Made by a program: the position numbers and the translations under genes. Of a stretch of DNA of 64,000 bases, positions 1-10,760 are shown one piece after another (within the stretch, counting starts at the first letter, position 1; every line of letters starts with the position of its first letter). The stretch comes from Anthonomus grandis grandis (lineage: Eukaryota; Arthropoda; Insecta; Coleoptera; Curculionidae), in the NCBI RefSeq assembly GCF_022605725.1, contig NC_065547.1:23415167-23479166 (forward strand), in the 5' to 3' direction. Under the pieces are notes generated by a model. That model saw only the letters and a list, made by a program, of their open reading frames with translations, searched no databases and had not been told where the DNA came from.

Positions 1-245
1 ATCATGAGGCTTGGCTTGTTTTGTTTTCCACCCAAAGAGAAGTTAAAAAACATAGAGTAATTAAAAGTATATTCATATATTCATTTCTCTATGTTAAAAA
101 AAGATAATCGTCAAATACGACAGTTAAAATTTCATTACCGCCACTATTGTCATATTTGATGTACGTCAAAAATTAGACAATCAGAATGAATCGGCCATCT
201 TGGGTGGCAGACTATTCCGCCCCGCCACATTCAACCTTCATACCA
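1..245. repeat. Left terminal inverted repeat of the outer element, with a small hairpin insertion
   Basis: This arm matches 4957-5144 in reverse complement. It is longer than the right arm because of about 51 extra bases near positions 42-102. The extra piece is flanked by the direct repeat GTTAAAAAA and has 9-base inverted ends, AACATAGAG at 49-57 and CTCTATGTT at 87-95. It may be a tiny insertion with a duplicated target, or a slippage product. Confidence 0.8.
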
Positions 246-1929
246 GTGTCTTAAAGACACTTATAGAGTTATAGCCGCTCACTCGCTAAAATATGGGTTA
301 GGTTATAATATTATAAAAGATGACATATTTGTGAAGTATCTATTAAAAGTAAGTAAAAGTAAAAAATTATAAGTATTGGATGCCAAAATATTAATAAGAA
401 TGTGTAATTAAGTATATTATTATAATGTAGCAAATTGATTGCTTATTTGAACCCGAAATGCCGCAAAATTAGGATTTGAATTAAACTTTTTTCTCTAATA
501 TGTACAAAATATCTAAACGGCTTTGAGATGGTTGCAAACGTTGCGAACGTTTTTTGATTAAAAATTATTGAGTAAGCCAAAGGATATAAATAAAACTTTT
601 CCTTATAGCCGTTAGGAGTTACATAGCCCTTTATATTTTTCAACACCTAACAATTCAATAATTTTTTACCAAAACAATTGTTTTATTGTTTTTTCTAGAG
701 TATTTTGTTGTTTGTAGAGGTTTGTAACCATCTCAAATGTTTGGATATTTTTATAGAAAAAAGATTAATTCAAATTCTTTGGGAGCCTTTTTCATTTCTT
801 TAACATTCGACTTTTTACGTAATTTTTACAAAAAAGCTTTAGTTTGTAGAGGTTTATAATAACTATAAATCGATTTAGTTAATGATAAGTTAATCACTAG
901 TTAATGATATTAAAATTCCTTGGGAATTTCAGGAGATACGGGCATTATATGGATTAAATGACAGCGGGCGCGTACTATAAATAGGTCGCTGGCAAACGAC
1001 ATATGCTGCGTTCTAGATTTGTTTGCTGGATATAGATCGGGCGCTAGCTTCACAGATGAAAAAATATATAGAAAAACAACACAAAGTGGCAACTTCGGAT
1101 ACGTGCATTGTAAACATGGAAGTATTCTACATTGCCAAGTATATTTTTCTTTTCATTAACTTTTTTGTCAGGAATGTGTTTTTTTATTCTGGAAAATTTG
1201 TTGATTACTCTCAAAGTCTATATTATTAGTCAGAAAAACGAAACTTAAAGAGTACACTGTTTACCTGTTACAAAATACAACACATAAATAAAAAAATATG
1301 TAGTGGATTAAGAAAATTATATATTGATTAAAATTTTAGAAAGATATAGAATTTTAGAGAGATATTGAAAAATTGGAAAGTCGATTTGACACCATTGTCT
1401 GAGATGGTGAACTCAAACAATTTCGCCTATGGTTTGCAGCTGGGCTTATTGTAGGTATTTAATGTTTTAAGAATTTACGTTTTTACATTTTCATGCCAAT
1501 ATAGTTACGAGGTCACGAAAAGAAACATTGACCAGTATAATTTTTTAGAATTTAAACCTTTTATTTATTTAATTTAAGACTTTGTTTCCAACATGCAACT
1601 TGCCCAGTGATAAAAAACTTACCAATTCATTAAATGTTAACTGAACTTAACCGAAACAAAAAATAATACAAAAGATAAAAAGACGATAATATCTCAGATA
1701 TAACACCAACAGTCACTTTTATTAGAATATTGTTTATGTCACAAAAATGAAAAACTTTATTACATATATCGTATATAATATTAAAAAATGATTTTTACAA
1801 CATATTGTAGTGCTGCCTTGTAAGAAGAAGGTACAAACCTACAAAATACAAGAGAAAAGAACGGAACTATCGATTAAACCATTAATTTGCCTATATAAAA
1901 CCTTAACAATAAAGATATTTTTTCTCAGA
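246..1929. other. AT-rich interior of the outer element, nothing recognised
   Basis: The stretch is AT-rich with short broken frames only. A motif close to TGTTTGTAGAGGTTTGTA occurs near 710 and again near 838, and a similar one is found in the loop of the foldback at 21.9 kb. No protein family is recognisable. Confidence 0.5.
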
Positions 1930-2260
1930 TGCAATAAATATACTAGGTTTAAAGCGGCAGGTACTTAGCAAACCTGAGCAAACACTTGAAATCAAATCGA
2001 TGTGGTACTGGCAAATTGGATTCCACATGATGCAGCCACATTCCAATTTTGACCAGACAAAGCAATTAAGATGTAGGCAGTAAAAGCTCTGATTTCTACT
2101 GATTTAAACCCAAGTTTCTTTATAGCTGATATTAAAATGTCGTATAAAGGTAAATTTTAAATGGAAGGTGATACTGTAATCTGGCTAAGTCTCTTTAAGA
2201 TGGTATGTTGGTAGAGTAGTTGTAAGTAATCTTTGATCCTGAATAACTGACCACACTGCA
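1930..2260 (-). pseudogene. LINE reverse transcriptase C-terminal fragment (decayed)
   Basis: Read on the minus strand around 1990-2080, one frame gives VWSKLECGCIMWNP followed by a histidine-isoleucine and a short hydrophobic run. This resembles the C-terminal part of Jockey-type LINE polymerases, where a phrase like LVRSxLEYxSxVWxP is followed by HIxxIExVQ. Neighbouring minus-strand sequence is fragmentary and frame-shifted. The match is short, so it could be chance, but wording and order fit. It lies inside the outer element and would be an older insertion. Confidence 0.4.
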
Positions 2261-2688
2261 CTTCGCCGCAGCACATCAACCTGTATAATACCAAGTCTCC
2301 AAGAAATGTAGACATTTCTGAAGAAATAAGTAGATATTAATAGTGTCTATGTTAAAGAATATGGCTGCTAGTTAGTATAATCGTTGATAAATAAAACCAG
2401 ACCCAAATTTGAACCTAATGCCCTCATACTCAAAGCTGTATGAAAATCAGTATACACGCTATTTCTTTAAAAGTCTAATTTACTTTAAAAAAAGATATAT
2501 AATGATCAATACTGCCAAAAGCTTATGTTGAATATACAGGATGAGTCGGGAGGAACGGACCAAACTTGAGGTGAGTGAATATGTAAAATAAATTAAAAAA
2601 ACCCCATTCGTATGTGATTTTCCTTTTGTTGTGACCAGCACAACTTTAGTAATAAGGACACAAATAGAAAAAGGCTTAAAAACATATA

Positions 2689-4840
2689 CAGTGAAAGCTC
2701 TTCTTGCGGACAGCTCCTATAAGCGGACATCTCTTTTAACCGGACAAAGTTCCTGGAACCGAATTTCAGCATATGATTTTCAATGTTAAATGCATTCCGA
2801 TAAGCGGACGCTCTTATAAACGGACGCGGACACTAGATTTTTCTGTATGTGATCAAAAATCTCCCATAAGCGGACGCGAAACTCTAATACCCGGACGATT
2901 TTTAGTTACGCTTATTGCACTGCACATATCTACATACATAAAATTCTGTAATTTCCCGATTTATATTAGGTGATTCCCCATATACGCATTTCGTTGGCTA
3001 GCCAGTATGTAATCTTGTAGTTTATGTTCAGTTCAGGCAAATTCGTAGTTGATTGAGATATTATATTATTGTAACTATAAGGTTAAGGTATTAGACAGAG
3101 AAAGCGTTCAGTTCATATTTGGCAAAGAGGTTTAGGAAAACGCAAGCAGCTGAAATTGCCAAAAATAAGGAAGATATCAGGAGTAAATGGCAATCAGGAA
3201 CTAATATAAATCAAAAGAAGGATTTTTTTAAAAAGGAAGGTTTTGCTATAGACAAAACATGTTTTGAGTGGTTTGTGAAAGCTAGAAGTCAGAACATTCC
3301 AATCTCAGAGCTGTTATTGAAACTGAAAATGAAAGCTAAAGAAATCGCCATTACTTTGGGCTATAATAATTTCAGTGCGTCCGACGGGTGGCTGCAAAAG
3401 TAGCGCAAGAGACATAGTGTGAGTTTCAAATGCATATCTGGCGAAGCTGCTGCAGTAAATCAAGTTGATGTGTCACAATTTTTGGAGAAACTTCCGTCCA
3501 TGTTGCTTGGCTACAAACCAGAAGACGTATACAATGCAGATGAAAGTGGACTTTTTTTCGCGCATTGCCCGACAAAACTCTATCCCTTAAAGGAGAAACA
3601 TGTGTGGGTGGAAAGTTGTCTAAAGATAGACTAACCATTTTATTCTGTGGCCGGTGAAAAATGCGATTTGATTGTGATCGGGAAAGCGGCTCGTCCCCGT
3701 GCTTAAAAAAACGTTGCTATTAAGGATCTACCAGCGACTTGGAAATCCAACACAAAGGCATGGATGACCCGAGAAATCATGTCTGAGTGGTTATTGGAAT
3801 TCGACCGGAAAATGGGAATCCAAGAAAGGTAAGTGCTTTTATTTTTAGACAATGCATGCTCTCATCCTCGTGATCTGAAAATGAAAAATGTGAAAATTAT
3901 ATTTTTACCGCCAAACACAACTTCAGTTTGTCAGCCTTTGGATCAAGGTATTACACAGAACTTAAAATTTTATTATCGGCATTTAATTTTAAAACATATT
4001 TTAACAAAAATTGACGATATCCAAAGCTTATCTGAGCTTACAAAGTCCATTAATGTGTAAAAAGCTTTGTATTTTATAAAAACAGCATGGGATAAAGTAA
4101 ATTACTCTACATTTATTAAGAACTGTTTAGGCAAAGCTGGATTTAGAAAAAATGGATGTAGCTCAGAATTTTCTGAGCAAAATTATTGCGATGCTGAAGA
4201 TGATCTGCCCTTAGCGACACTTGCTCAGTTACTGCGACATGCCAAACATTTAGGAGTAGCTGACCCTTAGAAAGTAGATGATTTCCTGGTCTTAGACAAT
4301 AACATAACAACAGAAGAAAATGCCAACTTTTCGAATTTGGATGTAGAAAACCCAGGCCAACTTGAATATGGTAGTTCAAACGACCCAGAAGAAGAAGTGG
4401 AACTGGTGGACTCACTAAGAGGTTCAAAAACTATAAATTCATATGGGGAATATCTAAATCATATTTCTATATTTAAAAAATTTGCTAAAAATGATTTCAC
4501 TGCATTTCAACATTTAAAAAATTTAGAAAGTTATTACGAAAATTGTCTCCTTCAGCAAAATATGTGAAAATTCGTCAGACAAACATTTTAAACTTTTTTC
4601 AGAAAGCTAAAGAATAATGTTTTTTTTTTTAAATTCTCGTACCATGTATTGAAGCATTTATGTTTTTGTATGCGTATACATACATATAGGATAAATACAT
4701 ACGTTAAAAATGTGGCGAGTTTCTGTTTCATTTTCCTCATGATTATGTATTACCATATTTCCTCATGATTATATACCTCGTTATTTATACTCACATACTC
4801 TCTTTTAAGCGGACACCTCCCATAATGGGAGCTTTCACTG
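2689..4840 (+). mobile_element. Tigger/pogo-type transposon, 2,152 bp, complete but broken
   Basis: The ends are CAGTGAAAGCTC at 2689 and GAGCTTTCACTG ending at 4840, each bordered by TA (2687-2688 and 4841-4842), the target duplication expected for the IS630/Tc1/pogo superfamily. Just inside both ends a motif like ATAAGCGGAC is repeated several times, typical of subterminal transposase-binding sites of Tigger elements. The interior carries a CENP-B/DDE_1 transposase relic. The element sits inside the long-TIR shell, so it arrived after the shell. Confidence 0.9.
3119..4567 (+). pseudogene. Tigger-like transposase (CENP-B HTH + DDE_1), broken
   Basis: This is a relic of a pogo/Tigger transposase, which cuts and rejoins DNA at the element ends. 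The frame opening at 3119 covers the CENP-B-type helix-turn-helix and reaches GWLQK before a stop near 3401. Reading continues at 3419 with the DDE_1 start and NADESG, the first catalytic Asp. A shift near 3600-3650 leads into IGKAARPR and KAWMT. Next comes FLDNACSH near 3846 with the second Asp, then PPNTTS and PLDQG with the third. Further stops fall near 4060 and 4270, and an acidic C-terminal stretch ends at 4567. All three catalytic Asp codons survive, but stops and at least one frameshift disable the protein. The extreme N-terminus is unclear. Confidence 0.85.
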
Positions 4841-4956
4841 TATAGTGACGCCATCTAACTTTGAACTTAAATAATGTAACTGTGACGTTTTAATAACGCA
4901 CGTCACGGTCCGTCCTCCACCCCAAATCAATCAATAAGTATGCAGTATGAACCACC

Positions 4957-5144
4957 GGTATGAAGGTTGAATGTGGCGGGGCGGAATAGTCTGCCACCCA
5001 AGATGGCCGACTGATTCTGATTGTCTAATTTTTGACGTACATCAAATATGACAATAGTGACGTTAATGGCATTTTAACTGTCGTATTTGACGATTGTCTT
5101 TTTTAAGTTTTCTTTTGGGTGGAAGACAAGCCAAGCCTCATGAT
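4957..5144. repeat. Right terminal inverted repeat of the outer element
   Basis: Reverse complement of positions 1-245 apart from the ~51-base insertion on the left and scattered substitutions. It ends at GCCTCATGAT (5144), followed by TATCTCCC. Confidence 0.8.
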
Positions 5145-5854
5145 TATCTCCCAATTTAAAGTTTTTAAGTAAATTTATAGCTTTTTGTAGTTTTTTTGAG
5201 TCCTGGGTTGATAAATTATTTTACAAACGTGCCAACATCGAATCATCGTGCAACGACATAGAGCGGGAGATAACAGTCAGAGAACAGTCAGAGAAATCAT
5301 AGATTTTTTTAATTTCCATTGAATCCATCCTTACAAAAATCTTGTCTGTCATGTAAGTCCTACTAAAAATGTCACCAATTATTAAATTTGCTACACTTTT
5401 CTGGTTCTTAAGTAGAAATGATGTTCACATGGAATAGAAACACAACACCTATTTGTTCAATTTAAAGAAAATGATGACAGATCCAGATTGACATATCCTT
5501 CAAAAACTGATTTCCCTAATCGACTTAATCCACCTTAGGTTATATACATTTATGGATAACCGTGGTCATTTAGTCAATTTGGAGAAAAAGTTTTGGTTGG
5601 TTTATAAATATTTAAAGGATAAAATTAAATGTGAACTTCAAAACCACAACAACAATCTTTAAGTGTTGGTCATTCTAGAAAACAGAAAAAGTTTTGACAA
5701 TCTAAAATGCCTTCAAAAAAACAAAAATCTTGAATATCCTCATTTAATACTCATGATACCCAATCAGAATAATTTTGTTTTTTAACTTTTAAGCTAATGA
5801 TAGGTAGGAGACTTTAGATGGCAATGTTGTCAGGTTGGGAATAATGGCATAATA
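5145..5854. other. No recognisable feature
   Basis: AT-rich flank of the outer element with a short local duplication (AACAGTCAGAGAA twice near 5273-5297). No open frame or protein motif stands out. Confidence 0.5.
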
Positions 5855-6121
5855 TCCAATGCAGGGTGATACCTCGTAACGGTCCGACACGTAGCCCCCT
5901 AGCACTTTTTAAGGAATACACAGTGTTACCCCGTAACGGTCCGGCACGCAATCCCGTGTATCCTGTGGATATTAGAAATAAGGAGATATTGTCCAATGCA
6001 GGGTGATACCTCGTAATGATCCGACACGTAGCTTCCTAGCACTTTTTAAGGAATACACAGTGTTACCCTGTAACGGTCCGGCAGGCAACCACCCCGTGTA
6101 TCCTGTGGACACTAGGAATAG
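5855..6121. repeat. Two tandem copies of a ~137-bp unit with an internal half-repeat
   Basis: The word TCCAATGCAGGGTGATACC starts one unit near 5855 and the next near 5992, and both run to GTGTATCCTGTGGA plus a short tail. Each unit contains two related cores of the form GTAACGGTCCGRCACG (5876-5891, 5933-5948, 6013-6028, 6070-6085), spaced 57, 80 and 57 bases apart. This looks like the edge of a satellite or the terminal repeats of an element. The family is not known to me. Confidence 0.85.
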
Positions 6122-6143
6122 GAAAAAGGGATTTGCCTACCTT

Positions 6144-6220
6144 CTTACCTACTATACTTATGTAAGTAGGTAAGACTCCGTCGCTGTTTTCCAGCATGTG
6201 CTGGAAAACAGCGACGGAGT
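6144..6220. repeat. Two abutting palindromes, one a perfect 22+2+22 inverted repeat
   Basis: Positions 6175-6196 and 6199-6220 are exact reverse complements separated by only TG (arm begins ACTCCGTCGC). Immediately upstream a second inverted repeat has 10-base arms (CTTACCTACT at 6144-6153 and its complement at 6165-6174). Both can form hairpins or a cruciform. Confidence 0.9.
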
Positions 6221-6480
6221 GAAGGAGCTGGCAGCGGCGGAGCGAAGTACGGTACTGTGCGGCTTACCTCGGTCGGTTACTGCTGGCGCTTCGGTCGGTC
6301 TTCTCAGCGCTACTCAACGGACTGCGGACTGCGGACTTCCGGTCAGTGCATCGCGTTATATAGAGCACGGACATGCGCGGTACTTAGTAAACGCGGTAAC
6401 AGTATTGGTGGTACGGACATGGACGGTGCTGAGGTATTAAACGCGTTGATAAATTAATAATTAACGCAATCGCGCGTTTA
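6221..6480. other. GC- and CpG-rich patch, possible element end or promoter
   Basis: About 250 bases are far richer in G, C and CpG than the surroundings, with a small tandem repeat of GGACTGC near 6319-6333. Two overlapping frames are open here, but neither encodes a recognisable protein and both look like by-products of the composition. It begins at the perfect palindrome and lies just upstream of the Harbinger relic, so it may be a 5' terminal or promoter part of that or another element. Confidence 0.4.
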
Positions 6481-6600
6481 TTAACAAAATCGAAACTTTC
6501 CTAACTTTACTGGGCAAAGCTTAGTTGTCAATATGAATCTTGAAAACTATTTATTTAAGTTGGAAAAAGGATCGAGTAATTCTATAGATAAATAAAAGAA

Positions 6601-6721
6601 TTACAGAAAATTGAAAACTTTGTTACAACTCTTTAAGGATCCTGATCCAGAGGGTAGTTTTAATTGATTTTTGTATTTCGTATAACGTCCTCTCACATTT
6701 TCCCAACGCTTCTTGTACTCG
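6601..6721 (-). pseudogene. MADF-domain exon of a Harbinger-type element
   Basis: On the minus strand a run of T-rich sequence ending TGGTTTTAG, a good 3' splice site, is followed by an exon reading SEYKKRWENVRGRYTKYKNQ. It then continues through PSGSGS to a stop at 6603-6601. This is the C-terminal half of a MADF (Myb/SANT-like) domain, with its KKRWxxxRxxY core and the SGSG segment. Harbinger/PIF transposons carry such a DNA-binding protein beside the transposase, often in the opposite orientation. The transposase relic starts about 110 bases away on the plus strand, which supports the pairing. No upstream MADF exon is seen on the far side of the splice site. Confidence 0.7.
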
Positions 6722-6832
6722 CTAAAACCAGAAAAAAAACATGATGAAATGACATAAACAATTATGATTTATAACAAATAAAACTTGTACTAGTGAAATT
6801 CATAGTAAATTATCACAACTTTTTTATTTCAG

Positions 6833-7430
6833 ATACTTTGCAGCTGGATGTTCATTCAAGATGCTTTCCTACTACTTCTTAAAAGAATATTGTACAGTCA
6901 GAATGGTACTGCATCAAACTGCGAAGGTGATATCGGGAAAATTGCAACCTAAGTATATGCCAATACCGACGACAGTGAAATGGATGCAAATTGCAGACCG
7001 TTTTCATTCAATCTGCCTAATTGCATTGACAGTATAAACGGTAAACACATCAGAATACAAGCTTTACCACGATTTGCCTATATTAATTATAAAGGATTTT
7101 ATTATATTATAATAAAATTGCTCCTTATCGGGGGTTAATAAGCAAATCACTTTTTATTTTACAGCTGATAAAGAGTTTCCGTTAAAGAAAAACATTATGA
7201 GGCCTTTTTCCCATAAAGAATTGACTACTAACAATAAAAGGTTTTTTAATACCAGGTTGTCTCAAGCGATAAAGTCTGTGGAATCTTCTTTTGGTATGCT
7301 GCCTGCAAAATTTGCAGTTCTTAATACACCCGTATGATGTACGCCTGATAAAGTTGATATACTAGTTCAAGCAATGTGTGTTTTACATAACGCCATCAAA
7401 GAATGTGATGGAACATACTCAAAGCCTTAA
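6833..7430 (+). pseudogene. Harbinger/PIF transposase (HARBI1-like, DDE_4), broken
   Basis: The segment starts after a strong splice acceptor (TTTTTATTTCAG at 6821-6832). It opens YFAAGCSFKMLSYYF, then reads PTTVKWMQIADRF, then after a shift near 7010 FNLPNCIDSINGKHIRI and INYKGF. The C-terminal half gives ADKEFPLKKNIMRPF, RLSQAIKSVESSFG and AMCVLHNAIKECDG. These are the ordered landmarks of the PIF/Harbinger nuclease. The usual DGKH catalytic Asp reads NGKH here, and frameshifts plus a stop near 7337 add to the damage. The spliced structure is original to the family, not a processed copy. Confidence 0.8.
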
Positions 7431-8919
7431 TACAAAACGGTGATTCCATCTTGCAATTACCATTACTGACGCAGTCGAATGCAAATTTCCGCCAAATTTC
7501 GATATTCTGCCAGGCTTGGTCCTGGGCAACCCTATTACAATAATCTGAATGATTATAATGATACACACATGAGTATTTTGCAATTTTCTCATAAAATTAA
7601 ATGTTAAATTCAATATTGTCTCGCATTTTGGAAAATTTTCGCTACACAATAAGTGCTGTGCAACGTATACGCTACGAGATACTGGAAAACGACGTGACAA
7701 GGGCAAGATGGCCGCCATTAACGCCACGTCGCCTCTGGGAACATCGGACAATTAAATCATATAGAAGCAAGGAGACTAGAGATATCCAGTTTTTTTGTAT
7801 AGAAGAGACGCAGAAGCAATCTAAGCCGGTGCCACGCCCTCGCCTGACGTCCGTTCAGTGTGAATTGCGCCTTAGGATTGCCACTCGTGCACCCTTCAGG
7901 ACGATCCTGCTAGTGGAGCATTCTGATTGAACAATACCTTAAATTCAAAATACCTGAAAATACCTTAAATTTAAAAAAAAGCTTCATATAATTTTTCTGT
8001 CATTTGTATTACCGTTTGATCGGCAAGTGAATTTCCCACAAGATTCAGAAATAGAAATTTAACAAAATCCCAGAAAAATGGGCGAGTAAGTGTCTTATTC
8101 AAATATGCAAATGTTACAAAGCAATATAACTCCTTTCTTAGCGTCTTTGTCTTTTTTTTCCTCAAAATGCTTCCACCTGAAGTAAACGGCAAGGCAATTT
8201 CTGACACATTAAATATAATAAATCAGTGTATTGGCTTGTATCACCCTGTAAAATTCCATTATCACCTTCTCCGCATGTTAATTTAATTTTCACCGCAGTT
8301 TTTAGAACTACTTAGCAATTTTAATGGAGGTACGAGTAAGTACGTGGTTCGTAGTTACTGCCTAAATTTTTATTGCTTTCGATGTATGGGATCTGTCGTA
8401 GGCAAATACAATGGTATGTTAACAGGTCTTACATATAAATTACTATATAATAATTTAGCCACCAGAATTGTTTATGAAATTTATACACAAACCAAAAATT
8501 ATTAATTGTTAGCTCGATTCTATTTTATATTATTATTAGGTTAATTGTAAAAAGAATATTAATACACAGTGAGACAAATAAGTGGATACGCATTTGTATT
8601 CCATACAGGAGTTAAAACAGTTTCGAGGACAACAAGTTTGTCGCCTCCAAGTTTTGAACCGCTCGATAAATTAAATAAAATTTGGAACGCATAAATGATA
8701 CGGAAAACACTGTGGAATACTGTAGTACAGAGTATTAGGCTTTACCAGCGGTTTCTAAGTTAAACATAGATACAAATTTTATACAAGCATAGTTTAGCAA
8801 TTGATGGATAAGGGTAGTGTAGCCTTTTAAAGGAAAGTTTCTGAAGGGCTTTTTTGAAAGGTGTTTTCTAAGTTACTTCACATAAAATAATTTGTTTTAT
8901 AACTGGACAGACAACCATG
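7431..8919. other. No confident gene; unassigned repeat DNA
   Basis: Two overlapping frames of about 110 codons lie near 7420-7930, on opposite strands, and match nothing I recognise. Near 8566 the sequence CACAGTGAGACAAATAAGTGG resembles a Tc1/mariner terminal repeat, but I found no partner end. The rest is AT-rich. Confidence 0.4.
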
Positions 8920-9530
8920 AAGCGCATAAGGCGTTGTACTTTCCTGACAGTAGAGGTTTTCGAATGTTGGGAATATGAATCCTAGCCTGGCTGAAGATTC
9001 CATGGTTTTGCGTGACGTCCGTTGCTTCCAGTAAATTTCTTTTCTTCTAATGTTGCTCCTTGCACAAATGTTTGCTTCTGTTCAATGTATGTTATGGACA
9101 TTGGACTAGGCGTGTTCAGCGATTTCTAATCTAAAAACCCCCTTCTTTTCGAGTCCACTTTCGATATTCTTTTGTCCTGACTTCCAGTGGCTGCTTGGTC
9201 TTGCCCATGTATGACTCTTTACATCCACACGGGATTTGATTTATGCAGTTCTTGTTTTCTAGTAGGCATTCTCTGCTGCTTTCCTAATATTTATCTTTAC
9301 TTGTTTGCTTGCATACCCGTTCTGCTATAAGTCTTTGGTAATGTCTTCTATTTCCTTGCTGAGGTTAATATTGTTGTTAAATATTGTGGCTGCTCTCCTC
9401 TACAGCGTTTTAATGATTTCCATTTTTGTGGAATCAGGATGATTGGATTTGTACTGTAGGTACTGTCCTGTGTTTGTTGATTTGCGATAAGCTGATGTCT
9501 TAAAGCGTCCATTGGTATTCTTTACAAAAA
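8920..9530 (-). pseudogene. Penelope-like element: end of RT and GIY-YIG endonuclease
   Basis: Read on the minus strand, near 9500-9430 the frame gives YRKSTNTGQYLQYKSNHPDS. This is the conserved tail of Penelope-like reverse transcriptases (YRKPTHTxxYLxxxSxHP). About 100 codons on it reads IPCGCKESYMGKTKQPLEVR and then KEYRKW, the GIY-YIG endonuclease core. That nuclease nicks target DNA for retroposition. Several stops and shifts interrupt it. Its 5' side abuts an RNase H LINE tail at about 9530, so the junction is an insertion or truncation point. Confidence 0.75.
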
Positions 9531-10760
9531 TATACGAGCCGTTACAGGTCTTTTGCTGCTGTGGTACCTAGTGCTTCTGGGTCCAGTGTGTTTCTCCCAA
9601 ATATTGGTTGCCTTTTGTGGCACAAGGTGTCGCAATTGCAAATTACATATCAGATATGTAATGTCTATCGTTGCATGTTTCTGGTTCCTATTCGCACAAT
9701 CGGCAATTAAGGCCTCCATTATTTACTCTAATTCTGTTCAGGTGTTCTTTAAAGGCCATGTATCTCATTCTATTACCTATCAGTTTCTCGTTTGTTCCTT
9801 CCAAATATAAGGAGGTCTCTAGTAATTTTTTCATCTATTGTAAAGTTCATAAACGTGTCTTCTCTTTTTTCTCTCTTCTCAGCTGTCTCATTTCTGTCCA
9901 GTAAGCTTGATATTTTCTTTTCATCCTATCCCTAATCTCCCTGCTGCTTGGCATTCCCAGTGCAGATTACGGCCTGATTTAAGGTGCCGTAGAGCCTTGT
10001 CTTGCTAGTTCATCGGTTTTTTCATTTCTTGGAATACCTGTATGTCCTGGAACTCATGTGAGCCTAACTAAGTTGCGGCCTTCTAAGGTTTTCAGTTCTA
10101 TGAGGCGTTCCCAAATCAGTTTTGATGTATCCCTAGGGTTCGATAAGGCCCTTAGGACAGCTTGGCTAGCTGTTATTATTAGGGTCTGCTTAGTGTTTTC
10201 TCTAGAACATTCTAGTATCGCAATATTTCCATCTGAAAAATTGTGGCATGTTTTCCAAGCGAGTGAGACGTTTTATGCTTAGATTTTTTTCCAAAAATTC
10301 CAGCTCCCGTTCCCGTTCGGTCTTGGATCCATTTGTGTACCAAATAAGATCTTCGTCTGATCTGCGGTTGCTGTCACTCCATTTTTTTCTTGTTGGATAT
10401 TCCACCTTGAATGGTGTGCGGAAGCAATACTTTGGAATCTTATGATCCGAAATCATTTCTGATTTGTTTGCCTCACAGATTCTTAATATTCTTTGATGTT
10501 CTGTCAAGTTAGCTTGATTTCCCATTCGTTCCAGTCCTAGCTTTGCTTCTTATTGAATTAATAGGTTTACTGGTGGGAGGTTAAGAAGGGCTTAATGGTT
10601 GCAGTTGATTCAGATTTCATAGCTTCTATTATGCCTAGACATGCGAGCCTTTATATTTTGCTTAACTTAAGCCTTGCTCCTACTTGCAGGGTTTTTGAAA
10701 CAAAACATTTGTATTGACGGCGTTTTGTACTGCCCTGACTGCCAAATATGTTGTCTTTTA
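9531..10760 (-). pseudogene. LINE fragment with RNase H domain and zinc-knuckle tail
   Basis: Minus strand. Near 10600-10570 the frame reads LLNLPPVNLLI, the linker after reverse transcriptase in I-like LINEs. It then enters RNase H: WYTNGSKTE (10420-10390), GTGAGIFG, GKHATIFQMEIL, and VPGHTGIPRNEKTDELARQG (10050-9990). A tail LIGNRMRYMAFKEHL ends with a degraded Cys-rich segment near 9680-9600. The usual TDGS Asp is Asn here, so the nuclease would be dead even without the stops. The reverse transcriptase itself is not recognisable upstream. Three more fragments of this type lie at 33.4, 40.0 and 52.6 kb. Confidence 0.8.

Larger units (their letters stand above)
1..5144. mobile_element. Long-TIR DNA transposon (outer shell of a nested element), left edge at window start
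   Basis: The first ~245 bases and the last ~190 bases (4957-5144) are inverted copies of each other, sharing a stretch around the words GGCCATCTTGGGTGGCAG and CATTCAACCTTCATACC. The ends read ATCATGAGGC on the left and the complement GCCTCATGAT at 5144. This layout is what a DNA transposon with long terminal inverted repeats looks like. No transposase matching the shell is visible inside; the only transposase belongs to a separate Tigger element inserted at 2689-4840. The superfamily is unknown, and because the window starts at the left end, the target-site duplication cannot be read. The shell may be non-autonomous. Confidence 0.75.

Noticed and set aside
2530..4920. Possible intermediate element with ends ACAGGATGAGTCGGGAGGAA and its partial complement near 4910
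   Set aside because: Only about a dozen bases match and no TA or other duplication is evident, so a second shell between the Tigger and the outer element is not supported.
6198..6457. Two overlapping plus-strand frames in the GC-rich patch
   Set aside because: They exist because the patch is poor in stop codons; neither has a recognisable domain and both begin inside a palindrome.
7419..7930. Two ~110-residue frames on opposite strands
   Set aside because: They overlap, show no known motif and lie beside the Harbinger relic; no evidence chooses either.
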